Positions 6,554 through 13,807 of a DNA stretch of 16,917 bases are shown in pieces (within the stretch, counting starts at the first letter, position 1; each line of letters starts with the position of its first letter). The DNA comes from an uncultured Bacteroidales bacterium (lineage in GTDB: Bacteria; Bacteroidota; Bacteroidia; Bacteroidales; Paludibacteraceae), in the NCBI GenBank assembly GCA_900321775.1, contig ONXE01000053.1, positions 1 to 16,917 on the forward strand, read 5' to 3'. The translations under genes and the position numbers were made by a program. The notes beneath the pieces were generated by a model. It did not search any database. It saw only the letters and a program-made list of their open reading frames with translations, and was not told the DNA's origin.

Positions 6554-7657
6554 ATGAAACTCAAGATACGTCTTGCATTGGAGTTGGAGCGCATTCGCCG
6601 TAACAACCTGAAAGTGCTGCATCCACTGCAGCAGTTGTTCTGGGAATCCACCCTGCGTTGCAATGTGGCCTGTCTGCATTGCGGCTCGGACTGCACGTCA
6701 TCCGTGGTGACGCCCGACATGCCCAAAGAGGATTTCCTGAAAGTGATAGATGAGGAGGTGCTGCCTCATGTGGACCCTCACAAGGTGATGATTATCATCT
6801 CCGGCGGCGAGCCTACGATGCGCAAGGACCTGGAGATTGTGGGAGCCGAACTCTGCCGCCGCGGATTCCCCTGGGGGATGGTCACCAACGGCGTAGCCCT
6901 GACAGAAGAGCGTTTCCGCGCATTGCGCCAAGCGGGCCTGGCATCCATGACCGTCTCTTGCGACGGCAACGAGCAGGACCACAACTGGATGCGCGGCAGC
7001 CGTTTTGCCTTCGAAGGCGCAAAGCGGGCCATATGCCTTGCTGCGGCGGAAACCGACAAACTGCAGAACAATAGAACCGAAGCCTTGGCGCGGCCTTTCG
7101 TATGGGACGTAGTGACGTGCGTGAACCAACATAACCGCACCAAACTGCCCAAGATTCGTCAGATGCTATGGTCGTGGGGAGTACAACACTGGCGAGTGTT
7201 CGGCATCGATCCCATGGGACGAGCCGCAAAGAACCCCGAACTCCTGCTCTCCGACGAGGAGTTTCGCCAGGTGCTCGACTTCATCCGCGACGAACGCAAT
7301 GCAGGACGCCACGTCAGCTACTCTTGCGAAGGTTTTCTCGGCGAATACGAGGCGCAGGTACGCGACCACCTCTACCAGTGTGCCGCCGGCCTGAGCGTTG
7401 CCTCCATCCTCATCGACGGCAGCATCTCCGCCTGTACCAGCATCCGAGGCAAGTATTACCAGGGCAACATCTACAAAGACCGATTCTGGGATGTTTGGGA
7501 AAACGGATTCCGACAGTACCGCGACCGCACATGGATGCACCAAATGGAACCTTGCAAGGGCTGCAAAGTCTGGCGGTATTGCGAAGGCAATGGCATGCAC
7601 CTGCGCCGTGAGGACGGATCGCTGATGCTATGCCATTACAAGAAGTGTCAGAGCTGA
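6554..7657 (+). CDS. radical SAM/SPASM domain enzyme
   Basis: 367-residue iron-sulfur enzyme. Radical SAM motif Cx3Cx2C is at C36, C40 and C43 (RCNVACLHC), followed by C47. 'IIISGGEPTMR' is the SAM-contact GGE motif. The C-terminal part carries a Cys-rich SPASM-type region: CEGF, YQCAAG, SACTSIRG, then 'CKGCKVWRYCEGNGMHLR' and a final 'LCHYKKC'. SPASM enzymes often modify peptides or proteins by radical chemistry. The sequence fits the Bacteroidales group I recall as TIGR04133, whose partner is a Cys-rich lipoprotein; no such partner is next to it here. The start at ATG 6554 is set by the promoter immediately upstream, since a start at 6482 would be untranscribed. It converges on the minus-strand gene with a 10-bp overlap. 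The substrate is unknown. Confidence 0.88.
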   Translation: MKLKIRLALELERIRRNNLKVLHPLQQLFWESTLRCNVACLHCGSDCTSSVVTPDMPKEDFLKVIDEEVLPHVDPHKVMIIISGGEPTMRKDLEIVGAELCRRGFPWGMVTNGVALTEERFRALRQAGLASMTVSCDGNEQDHNWMRGSRFAFEGAKRAICLAAAETDKLQNNRTEALARPFVWDVVTCVNQHNRTKLPKIRQMLWSWGVQHWRVFGIDPMGRAAKNPELLLSDEEFRQVLDFIRDERNAGRHVSYSCEGFLGEYEAQVRDHLYQCAAGLSVASILIDGSISACTSIRGKYYQGNIYKDRFWDVWENGFRQYRDRTWMHQMEPCKGCKVWRYCEGNGMHLRREDGSLMLCHYKKCQS

Positions 7658-8898
7658 ATCTCGTTGTGGAGGTTCATGGCGTCACACAAACGCTCGAAGA
7701 ACGGCTCCTGATTTTCCTGAAGGATAATATGATGATTGCCGATGGAGTTATGCAGCAGATAGGTGGACAACGCATCGTTCTTCGTGCGTAACAGTATCTG
7801 CGTGCGGCATTTCTTGGGGTCGTTCTGATTCTCGGTCAGAATAGCCGACGTAAAGGCTATACGGTCCAGATTCTTGCCACCCACCTTAACCACCGTCACG
7901 GGTCTGTGCTCACGCATGAAGCCCTGAATAGCTACACCCGACGCACTCTCGAAATGGTCGCGGATGATGTACTGACGCGTCTGCTTGAGACCAATGGTGC
8001 AATGGGCAAACAGCACCTCTTTGTCGCGGATTCGCGAGGGGTTAGCCATGAAAGCATCACTGTCGGTTAGACGTTTGCTCAGCAGCATCGTGAACACGGA
8101 CGGCAGGTCGCCCTCACATCCGGCCACGAAACCTTCGTCGTTGAGCAAGGCCAGAGCCAGGCAGCCCGTAGTATGGCAGGCGCTGATCAGGTCGAAGCAC
8201 CGCAGAGTGACTGCGTTGAAGTGCTCCTCATCGATGATGCGACGAATAGCGTGATACAGGCGAACAGCTTTGATAACCTCGGCTTTGTTGGGCTCTATCA
8301 TGCTCACTGCTCCGGCGATGAACTTCTCAGCCTCTGCCTCAGCATCAGCATCTTTCTCCTCCGCAAAATACTCCTCAACACGAGCAATAGGTATATCCAC
8401 AAAAGCAGTACCCCAACGCTCCAGCGCAGCACCATGATTGACGTTGCTCGACACCAGCCAGTCACTGGGCGCTCCCAGCACACCGATACGCTGACCCTGC
8501 ATCAGAGTGCGCAACTGAAGAGCACGAACGGCTTCCACAATCTGCTCGGGATCATCGTGCAGGATGCGGCAGGTGCCGTTCTGCTGACGAATCCAACTGC
8601 TTATCTCCAGCGACGCTGCCAGCGAATTGGCCTTGCCGTCTGTGAGCAGCGTAAGCGGCTTGGGCAGCTCGTTGTAATGATGAACAAACAGACCCTCTGT
8701 GCCGCCCGAAGCGATGAACACAAGGGCCAGATCCGACGGACAGAGGCGCAGTTCGTGGAGCTTGTCCATAGTGACGATATGCACGTCGAAAACTTCACTC
8801 AAGGCAGCGAGCAACTCGCTGTGGTTCATACGAATAGACTCCTCCTGCGGACCATGCAGAGAGGAAGAAAGGGTGATGAGGAACAAGGGTGTTTTCAT
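7648..8898 (-). CDS. L-fucose/L-arabinose isomerase-like family protein (COG2407)
   Basis: 416-residue cytosolic protein with the sugar-isomerase-like fold of COG2407. The N-terminal part is a flavodoxin-like region ('ALVFIASGGTEGLF', 'LTLLTDGKANSLAASLEI', 'RIGVLGAPSDWLV'). The C-terminal part has the family block 'CHTTGCLALALLNDEGFVAGCEGDLPSVFTMLL' followed by 'FMANPSRI' and 'LFAHCTIG'. Known relatives interconvert aldoses and ketoses using a metal bound by acidic residues; the Glu and Asp of GCEGDL are the most likely ligands here. Many Bacteroidota paralogues have no assigned substrate. It starts 15 nt after the FAD oxidoreductase stop, so it is probably the last gene of the recA-linked operon. 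Its 3' end overlaps the convergent radical SAM gene and leaves no room for a separate terminator. Confidence 0.7.
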   Translation of the reverse strand: MKTPLFLITLSSSLHGPQEESIRMNHSELLAALSEVFDVHIVTMDKLHELRLCPSDLALVFIASGGTEGLFVHHYNELPKPLTLLTDGKANSLAASLEISSWIRQQNGTCRILHDDPEQIVEAVRALQLRTLMQGQRIGVLGAPSDWLVSSNVNHGAALERWGTAFVDIPIARVEEYFAEEKDADAEAEAEKFIAGAVSMIEPNKAEVIKAVRLYHAIRRIIDEEHFNAVTLRCFDLISACHTTGCLALALLNDEGFVAGCEGDLPSVFTMLLSKRLTDSDAFMANPSRIRDKEVLFAHCTIGLKQTRQYIIRDHFESASGVAIQGFMREHRPVTVVKVGGKNLDRIAFTSAILTENQNDPKKCRTQILLRTKNDALSTYLLHNSIGNHHIILQENQEPFFERLCDAMNLHNEIQL

Positions 8899-8913
8899 AA
8901 CATATATGGTAAT

Positions 8914-10467
8914 TTAAATTTGACAATCAAAGATAGACCGGGCAAGCTGTTCCGCAGCGCGGATGCCGTCAAGAGCCGACGACGTGATGCCTCCGGCATA
9001 GCCCGCTCCTTCGCCTGCAGGATAGAGGTTCGGATGGTCGGGATGAGTCAGTGTTGCCGGGTCGCGCGGAATACGTATAGCCGACGAACTGCGGCTCTCA
9101 ACTCCCAGAATAACTGCATCGTGCGTCAGGTAACCCGGGTATTTCTTCCCGAAGTCGGCAAAACCTTGCTGCAGGCTCCGTCCTATTATCTCGGGCAACC
9201 ACTGGTCCAGACGCGAGGCGCGACAGCCCGGCAAATAGGATGTCTTGGGCAGGTCTCTGGATGCTCGTCCCGCCACAAAATCGTCCAACCGCTGAGCCGG
9301 AGCAATAGCCGATGCGGGCTGACCTGCTGCTTTGGCACCATGCTCCCACGCCTGATGCTCCAGACTCTCCTGAAAAGCAAGCCACTCCGCAGCGGAAGTG
9401 TTCGGTCCCAAGTCCTCGGGATGCAGTTCCACCACAATTCCCGAATTGGCGAAAGGCGAGTTGCGATGCGAGGCAGACATGCCGTTCACAATAATACTCT
9501 CCGCATCCGTAGCCGCCGGCACGATATGCCCGCCCGGACACATACAGAAACTATAAACTCCACGCTTCCCGAACCTGTTCTGAACCTGCGTAACCAGGCT
9601 GTATGAAGCGGCAGGCAACAAGCCTTGCGCGCGCAATGGCGAGTCGTGATACATCAGGCGGTCTATCAGCGTCTGTGGATGCTCCACGCGCACACCCATA
9701 GCCATACCTTTGGGCTCCAGACGGATGCCCTCGCGAAGCAGCATACGATACGTATCATGTGCCGAATGGCCGATAGCAAGAATCGTGGGACGCGTCAAAT
9801 CAAGCGAACTGACACAGGTGCCGAAATGAATAATGCCGCCATGAACAACTATCGTCTCACGCATGCGGCGTATGATAGACGGCAGTTTGTCGCTGCCTAT
9901 ATGCGCGTGGGCTTCGTACAACACCGTGTCGTCCGCGCCAAAGAAATGGAATAACTCCATCACGCGCTGCATGTTGCCGCGTTTGGTGGAGCGGGAGAAC
10001 AGTTTGCCGTCAGAGAACGTACCGGCCCCGCCTTCTCCGAAACAGTAGTTGCTCTCGCTATCAAGGCCCTCGTTACGGTTGAGTCGGGCAATATCTTTCT
10101 TGCGCTCACTCACATCCTTGCCGCGCTCGTAGATAACAGGACGGATGCCGTGCTCCAATAGCGTCAGCGCAGCGAACAGTCCCGCCGGACCCATGCCTAT
10201 AATCTGCACCTCGGGCGTACCAGGCGCAGACACGTCCTGATAAACGGGCTGCTCATACGGTGGAAGCAATGCCTCTTCTGCACTCGTACACACATCTATC
10301 GTGAGCAGGATCTTGGGCTGACGCTGACGCGCATCCACAGACCGCTTCACAATATGCCAGGCGGGCAGAAATTGCGAAGGCAGGGACATTTCACGTGCCA
10401 CTGCCTTCTCAATTTGGGTTGTGTCTGCCGCCTGAGCGGGGTTGAGTGTCAGAACAACTCGTTTCAT
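8914..10467 (-). CDS. FAD-dependent oxidoreductase (COG2509 family)
   Basis: 517-residue flavoprotein. After an about 85-residue N-terminal domain comes a Rossmann dinucleotide-binding motif, VQIIGMGPAGLFAALTLLE, with GMGPAG at 91-96 and an acidic 'YERG' ending the second strand. Also visible are 'NYCFGEGGAGTFSDGKL', 'SFCMCPGGHIVPA', 'VILGVESRSSSAIRI' and a C-terminal flavin motif 'LYPAGEGAGYAGGITSSALDGIRAAE'. This set is typical of COG2509, proteins of unknown physiological substrate that are nearly universal in Bacteroidales. The ATG (10467-10465) overlaps the recA stop as ATGA, so translation is probably coupled to recA. The isomerase-like gene follows after 15 nt. No membrane segment is seen. 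Confidence 0.85.
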   Translation of the reverse strand: MKRVVLTLNPAQAADTTQIEKAVAREMSLPSQFLPAWHIVKRSVDARQRQPKILLTIDVCTSAEEALLPPYEQPVYQDVSAPGTPEVQIIGMGPAGLFAALTLLEHGIRPVIYERGKDVSERKKDIARLNRNEGLDSESNYCFGEGGAGTFSDGKLFSRSTKRGNMQRVMELFHFFGADDTVLYEAHAHIGSDKLPSIIRRMRETIVVHGGIIHFGTCVSSLDLTRPTILAIGHSAHDTYRMLLREGIRLEPKGMAMGVRVEHPQTLIDRLMYHDSPLRAQGLLPAASYSLVTQVQNRFGKRGVYSFCMCPGGHIVPAATDAESIIVNGMSASHRNSPFANSGIVVELHPEDLGPNTSAAEWLAFQESLEHQAWEHGAKAAGQPASAIAPAQRLDDFVAGRASRDLPKTSYLPGCRASRLDQWLPEIIGRSLQQGFADFGKKYPGYLTHDAVILGVESRSSSAIRIPRDPATLTHPDHPNLYPAGEGAGYAGGITSSALDGIRAAEQLARSIFDCQI

Positions 10468-11431
10468 TTGTTCTCGTGCACTTTATCCAAAATCTTTTGT
10501 TCAATCTCGTCAGCCAGTTCCACATTATCGCGGAGCAAGGTCTTCACAGCGTCGCGGCCCTGAGCCAACTTGGTGTCGCCGTAGGAGAACCACGAACCGG
10601 ACTTGGTGATTATGCCGTTGGCCACACCCAGATCCACCAACTCGCCGGTGCGGGAAATGCCCTCGCCGAACATAATACCACTTTCACACGAGCGCTGTTG
10701 CCGATAACGTTCTCTCCGTCTTTCAGTGAAGACACTTTACGGATGTCCAGACGAACAGAAGCATAGAACTTCAGCGCATTACCGCCCGTAGTCGTCTCGG
10801 GATTACCGAACATCACACCTATCTTCTCGCGCAACTGGTTGATAAAGATGCAGCAAGTGTTGGTCTTGTTGATGGTAGCCGTCAGTTTGCGCAGCGCCTG
10901 CGACATCAGGCGAGCCTGCAGGCCCACTTTGTTGTCGCCCATATCACCTTCTATCTCAGCCTTCGGCGTCAACGCCGCTACCGAGTCGATGACGATGATG
11001 TCAATGGCTGCCGAGGAAATCAGTTGGTCGGCTATCTCCAGCGCCTGTTCACCGCTGTCGGGCTGCGAGATGAGCAGATTATCTACATCCACGCCCAGTT
11101 TCTCGGCATAGAAACGGTCAAAAGCATGCTCAGCATCAATGATGGCTGCTATGCCGCCTTGTTTCTGCGCCTGCGCAATGGCGTGAATGGCCAGCGTCGT
11201 CTTACCCGACGACTCCGGACCGTAAATCTCGATGATGCGTCCGCGCGGATAACCGCCCACACCCAAAGCCAAATCCAACCCCAATGAGCCGGTCTTGATA
11301 ACGGAGACGTTCTCTATCTTGTCGTCTCCCAATTTCATCACTGTTCCTTTGCCGTGGGCTTTGTCTATCTTTTCCATTGCCAACTGCAGGGCCTTCAACT
11401 TCTCTGCAGACGGACGAATCATTTCGCTCAT
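10464..11431 (-). pseudogene. recA: recA, interrupted by an out-of-frame internal deletion
   Basis: Recombinase A in two frames. The first frame (11431 to about 10676) has Walker A 'GPESSGKTT', 'IIDAEHAFD', Walker B 'IIVIDSVAAL' and the L2 loop 'GNPETTTGGNALKFYASVRLDIRK', then reads correctly to 'ARVKVV' (residue 252). It then runs out of frame into 'LCSARAFPAPASWWIW', stopping at 10610. The proper C-terminus resumes in another frame as 'IMFGEGISRTGELVDLGV' (from about 10676) and ends at 10464. Against E. coli RecA the segment after VKVV, about 14 residues (KNK..APF...EF.), is missing. An out-of-frame loss of about 43 nt explains both the gap and the frame change. The segment includes the equivalents of K248 and K250 at the subunit interface. 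The rest is intact, so this is either a recent lesion or an assembly error. Confidence 0.9.
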
Positions 11432-11447
11432 ATCGCTAAAATTTACT

Positions 11448-11486
11448 ATTTAACCATTAACCATGAACCCTTAACCATGAACCACC
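11448..11486. repeat. TTAACCATKAACC short tandem repeats
   Basis: The 59-nt gap between the lipoprotein stop and the recA start reads TTAACCATTAACC, then ATGAACCC, then TTAACCATGAACC, i.e. degenerate repeats of TTAACCATgAACC. No clear promoter is seen in the gap on the minus strand; TAAATTTT is only a partial -7 match. Confidence 0.6.
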
Positions 11487-11490
11487 AAGG

Positions 11491-12222
11491 TTACTTCTTC
11501 GCTCCGAAGTTATCCAGGCAGAAGTAAGCCGGAGTGTTCATGCTGTTGTTGGTGACATCAGTGGACTCCAGTTTGCAGCGAATCTCATCCACGATGCCAA
11601 GACCGGTCAACTCCAAATAGGACCATTCTTTAACAATAAGGCTCTTGCCGTTACGGAAGTCAGCCAGGTAGAATTCTACACTGCCGCACTTTACGCCTGC
11701 CAAATAGCCGGTCAACGTCAGTTTAAAATAGTCACCGTCCTTGAATGCACGGGCAAAACCGTTACCCTCTTTGATAACAGTAGCTGCATAAGCCGTGTTG
11801 GTAATATAAGTACCGGGCAGATAAGTGGCAAAGCCCGAATACGTAATGTTCAGGCTGGAACCCTTTGACAGATAGCTGGGATCTTCCTGATAAGCCACTA
11901 CGAAGTTTCTACCTGCAACGGCACCGCCGGGAGCAGAGTGATACTGGTCAGAGAAGTCCTTGTACACATTCGACTGCTGGCCGCTCACTACGTAGTTGTA
12001 GTAGTATTTGCCGTAGTCAGATGTGGTCATACCGGTGGTAAAACCAAAATCGCCGCTAATCCAATTGTACACACCTGCATCAGTGTACGAATTAATAGTA
12101 TCAGCACCCAGAGATACTTCCTCAAAGGTTGCCACTTTTACCACTTCTTCTTGTTTCTTCTCACAAGATACCAAGATGCCAACGCTCAACAACGCGATGG
12201 CCAAAACTTTCAAATTCTTCAT
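11491..12222 (-). CDS. DUF4465 lipoprotein, candidate cobalamin-binding surface protein
   Basis: 243-residue secreted lipoprotein. The signal peptide MKNLKVLAIALLSVGILVSC ends in a lipobox with the modified Cys at 20, followed by EKKQEE. The rest is a beta-rich, aromatic-rich domain matching DUF4465: 'GVYNWISGDFGFTTGMTT' (about 50-67), 'NFVVAYQEDPSYLS', 'FKLTLTGYLAG...VEFYLADFR' and the terminal 'PAYFCLDNFGAKK'. The mRNA leader carries a cobalamin riboswitch (12415-12632), so expression should fall when B12 is plentiful. From memory, DUF4465-type lipoproteins under such riboswitches in gut Bacteroides (BtuH) bind vitamin B12 at the cell surface. Here no BtuB-type TonB receptor or BtuFCD gene is adjacent, so it would serve a transporter encoded elsewhere. 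B12 binding is inference from the riboswitch and family. Confidence 0.85.
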   Translation of the reverse strand: MKNLKVLAIALLSVGILVSCEKKQEEVVKVATFEEVSLGADTINSYTDAGVYNWISGDFGFTTGMTTSDYGKYYYNYVVSGQQSNVYKDFSDQYHSAPGGAVAGRNFVVAYQEDPSYLSKGSSLNITYSGFATYLPGTYITNTAYAATVIKEGNGFARAFKDGDYFKLTLTGYLAGVKCGSVEFYLADFRNGKSLIVKEWSYLELTGLGIVDEIRCKLESTDVTNNSMNTPAYFCLDNFGAKK

Positions 12223-12267
12223 TTTCTAATACTTATTTTATGTTTGTTAACTGTCCTTTTGCAACGG

Positions 12268-12357
12268 CTCGCAGGAATGGAGCGAGCGCAGAGCAAGTCT
12301 TGGGGGCAGAAAACAATAATTCGACTTAACCCTGTCGTTCAAACTCCATTCCTCGAG
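12268..12357 (-). promoter_or_regulatory. leader inverted repeat between riboswitch and lipoprotein start
   Basis: Read as mRNA (minus strand), CTCGAGGAATGGAG (12357-12344) can pair with CTCCATTCCTGCGAG (12282-12268), a 14-bp stem with one bulged base. The second arm ends 46 nt before the start codon. It lies in the expression-platform position of the cobalamin riboswitch but has no T-run, so control of translation or mRNA stability is more likely than termination. Confidence 0.5.
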
Positions 12358-12414
12358 AGTTTTTCTGTACGGCTTTGTCCGCTTACACTGGCATCACCGA
12401 AGATTGAACGGAGC

Positions 12415-12632
12415 TACAGGCAGGTCTTCTGACTCGTCCGTCGAGCCGCAAGGTTTGCTACCTCACGCTCTGAATAGGTCACCTTCTCAACGCATCTGAT
12501 GTGGCGTCAATGGCATCTGACCTCTTCTTACGGACATACAGCAGCGGGACTGTTCGGGATTCTCACCCGATTCCCTGTTAGGCGTGCAACGCGGATTACT
12601 TAAGTAACACTCGCGCGGCGCGCACCTATAAC
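12415..12632 (-). promoter_or_regulatory. cobalamin (adenosylcobalamin-type) riboswitch
   Basis: Minus-strand aptamer with the recognisable conserved parts in order. TTATAGGTGC (12631-12622) opens the aptamer. AACAGGGAATCGGGTG continues into GAATCCCGAACAGTCCCGC and then CTGTATGTCCG, the characteristic core around 12588-12530. The B12 box AGTCAGAAGACCTGCC (12434-12419) is followed by CCTGTA, which closes helix P1 with the TATAGG side. The order and spacing match the Rfam cobalamin class. B12 binding should reduce expression of the lipoprotein gene 190 nt downstream, and possibly of recA and the genes behind it. Confidence 0.93.
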
Positions 12633-12666
12633 TCATATGTCTCGCCTTTCTATACGAAAAGCGGTG

Positions 12667-12698
12667 CAAAGTTACTGCTTTTTTTTGAATTGTGCAAG
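12667..12698 (-). promoter_or_regulatory. promoter of the riboswitch transcript
   Basis: On the minus strand: TTG (12697-12695), 20-nt spacer, -7 TAACTTTG (12674-12667). The start site would be near 12660, about 30 nt before the aptamer. The spacer contains AATTCAAAAAAAAGCAG. Confidence 0.85.
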
Positions 12699-12767
12699 AC
12701 TTTTTGGATAAAAACGTAAAAAAAATGCATTTTTAGCAAAATCCGGGGGCAAAGAAGGCAATAAGTG

Positions 12768-12800
12768 TAATATTACTATAATACTATTGTAATACTATTC
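12768..12800. repeat. three tandem 11-bp A+T-rich units
   Basis: TAATATTACTA (12768-12778), TAATACTATTG (12779-12789) and TAATACTATTC (12790-12800) are three head-to-tail units, roughly one DNA turn each. They lie about 70 bp upstream of the -33 box of the riboswitch promoter. Curved DNA or a regulator site is possible. Apart from these and the terminator, nothing else is evident between 12699 and 12816. Confidence 0.6.
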
Positions 12801-12816
12801 CCGGACTCGCACTACA

Positions 12817-12851
12817 CAAAAATACAAACCGCACGTTCACACGCGCGGCTT
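12817..12851 (-). terminator. intrinsic terminator of the small membrane protein gene
   Basis: On the minus strand, AAGCCGCGCGT-GTGA-ACGTGCGGTTT forms an 11-bp stem (12851-12826, two G-U pairs) followed by GTATTTTTGTG. It starts about 20 nt after the TGA of the 82-residue gene. Confidence 0.7.
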
Positions 12852-12872
12852 GTCCAATAATCAAATCAAAAA

Positions 12873-13121
12873 TCAATCATCATCTTCGTCGTACACAGAC
12901 ACTTCCTCATACGTGCCTCCTCTTCCTCCGCTCGCAGAATGACGATAGATCACTCCTTCGTCATTCTCCTCTTTGCGGAATCCCGAGGCCCGGCGCTTGC
13001 GATACTTCTGAAGGCGTCGGTGCGCGGCATACATCACAAGGAAGAAAACCAACCAAATCGCACCATATACAATGCCCAAGGTCACTGAGAGCCAAAAAGG
13101 CAGTTCAAGAAAAGTATCCAT
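12873..13121 (-). CDS. small single-span membrane protein, unknown function
   Basis: 82-residue protein with one clear transmembrane helix, about residues 10-32 (LSVTLGIVYGAIWLVFFLVMYAA). A very basic stretch follows (HRRLQKYRKRRASGFRK), then an acidic tail ending EEVSVYDEDDD. The positive-inside rule puts the C-terminal tail in the cytoplasm. No family is recognised. Support for a real gene is good: a consensus promoter (13213-13244) lies about 90 nt upstream and an intrinsic terminator directly downstream. It is divergent from the HEAT/glycosyltransferase operon, and a LacI-type operator-like palindrome covers its -33 box. Confidence 0.75.
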   Translation of the reverse strand: MDTFLELPFWLSVTLGIVYGAIWLVFFLVMYAAHRRLQKYRKRRASGFRKEENDEGVIYRHSASGGRGGTYEEVSVYDEDDD

Positions 13122-13212
13122 AACAACTCACACTATATATCAATAATACCTTATGTTCGTTTTTTGTACCTCTGCTTCGGGAATTCATAATACCCGCAAC
13201 AGAAATCGAGGG

Positions 13213-13244
13213 CAAAGTTACTGCTTTTTTTTGAATTATGCAAA
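13213..13244 (-). promoter_or_regulatory. promoter of the small membrane protein gene
   Basis: Minus strand TTTG (13244-13241), 20-nt spacer, TAACTTTG (13220-13213). The region AATTCAAAAAAAAGCAGTA is identical to that of the riboswitch promoter. The leader would be about 85 nt. Confidence 0.85.
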
Positions 13245-13419
13245 CGGTTGCACAAATTTTTCGGGATTTTTAGCCAAAAAAGTGAATTTTGGACGATTTA
13301 GAGACAAAAAATAGTGCATTTCTCGAATGAAAAGCATCTTTTATCCCCAAAACAGCGGTTTTTACACCAAAACAGGCATATTCGCAAAACTCCAGCCCAA
13401 ATGATTGCAACCGTTTGCA
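13239..13419. promoter_or_regulatory. pair of LacI-type operator-like palindromes
   Basis: TGCAAACGGTTGCA (13239-13252) and its exact reverse complement TGCAACCGTTTGCA (13406-13419). Each is palindromic at 12 of 14 positions around a central CG, the form of LacI/PurR-family operators. The first overlaps the -33 box of the minus-strand promoter, an ideal place for repression. The sites are 167 bp apart, so looping is conceivable. No regulator gene is in the window. Confidence 0.45.
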
Positions 13420-13610
13420 AAAAGAGGAAACGTTACGAAAGGTTTCAGTGGCTACACATTATTTATATACGCGCACGCGAGACTTCATTATGCAAATTGT
13501 CGGCGACGTTTGCACTGCCAGGGCAACAGGTTTTGATATTTCGAAATTTGCAGAATAGACCGTTTTAAGAAAAACTTAAGAATTTCTGAAAGCACAAAAG
13601 AAACACTTAT

Positions 13611-13658
13611 TCGAAAGTGCGAAAGGATTATGAAAAAGACATATCGAAAGTGTGAAAG
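13611..13658. repeat. direct repeat TCGAAAGTGYGAAAG
   Basis: TCGAAAGTGCGAAAG (13611-13625) and TCGAAAGTGTGAAAG (13644-13658) differ at one base and are 33 bp apart, with a weaker related piece, AACGAAAGGTG, just after. They lie about 100 bp upstream of the HEAT-operon promoter. The surrounding intergenic stretch 13260-13750 is A+T-rich and shows no convincing gene. Confidence 0.5.
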
Positions 13659-13752
13659 TGCAACGAAAGGTGCCTTTTGTAACGGAAAAAGTGCTCATTT
13701 TTAAGAAAAAACGCTTATTTCTTTGTTTTTTAAACAAAAAAAACAAGAAAAA

Positions 13753-13784
13753 TTTGGCCGTTTCGAAAAAAAAGTGTACCTTTG
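13753..13784 (+). promoter_or_regulatory. promoter of the HEAT/glycosyltransferase operon
   Basis: TTTG (13753-13756), 20-nt spacer, TACCTTTG (13777-13784). The start site near 13791 gives a leader of under 20 nt before ATG 13808. Confidence 0.85.
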
Positions 13785-13807
13785 CAATTTGAATTACGAA
13801 ACATCGT

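Noticed and set aside
8173..9606. 477-codon open frame on the plus strand
   Set aside because: It is antisense to the isomerase-like and FAD genes, which have clear motifs; its translation is low-complexity and matches no family.
12487..12669. 60-codon minus-strand frame within the riboswitch
   Set aside because: It coincides with the cobalamin aptamer, whose conserved RNA sequence explains the region.
13314..13568. 84-codon open frame upstream of the HEAT operon
   Set aside because: Translation has no recognisable features, no promoter precedes it, and it contains one of the operator-like palindromes; best treated as non-coding.
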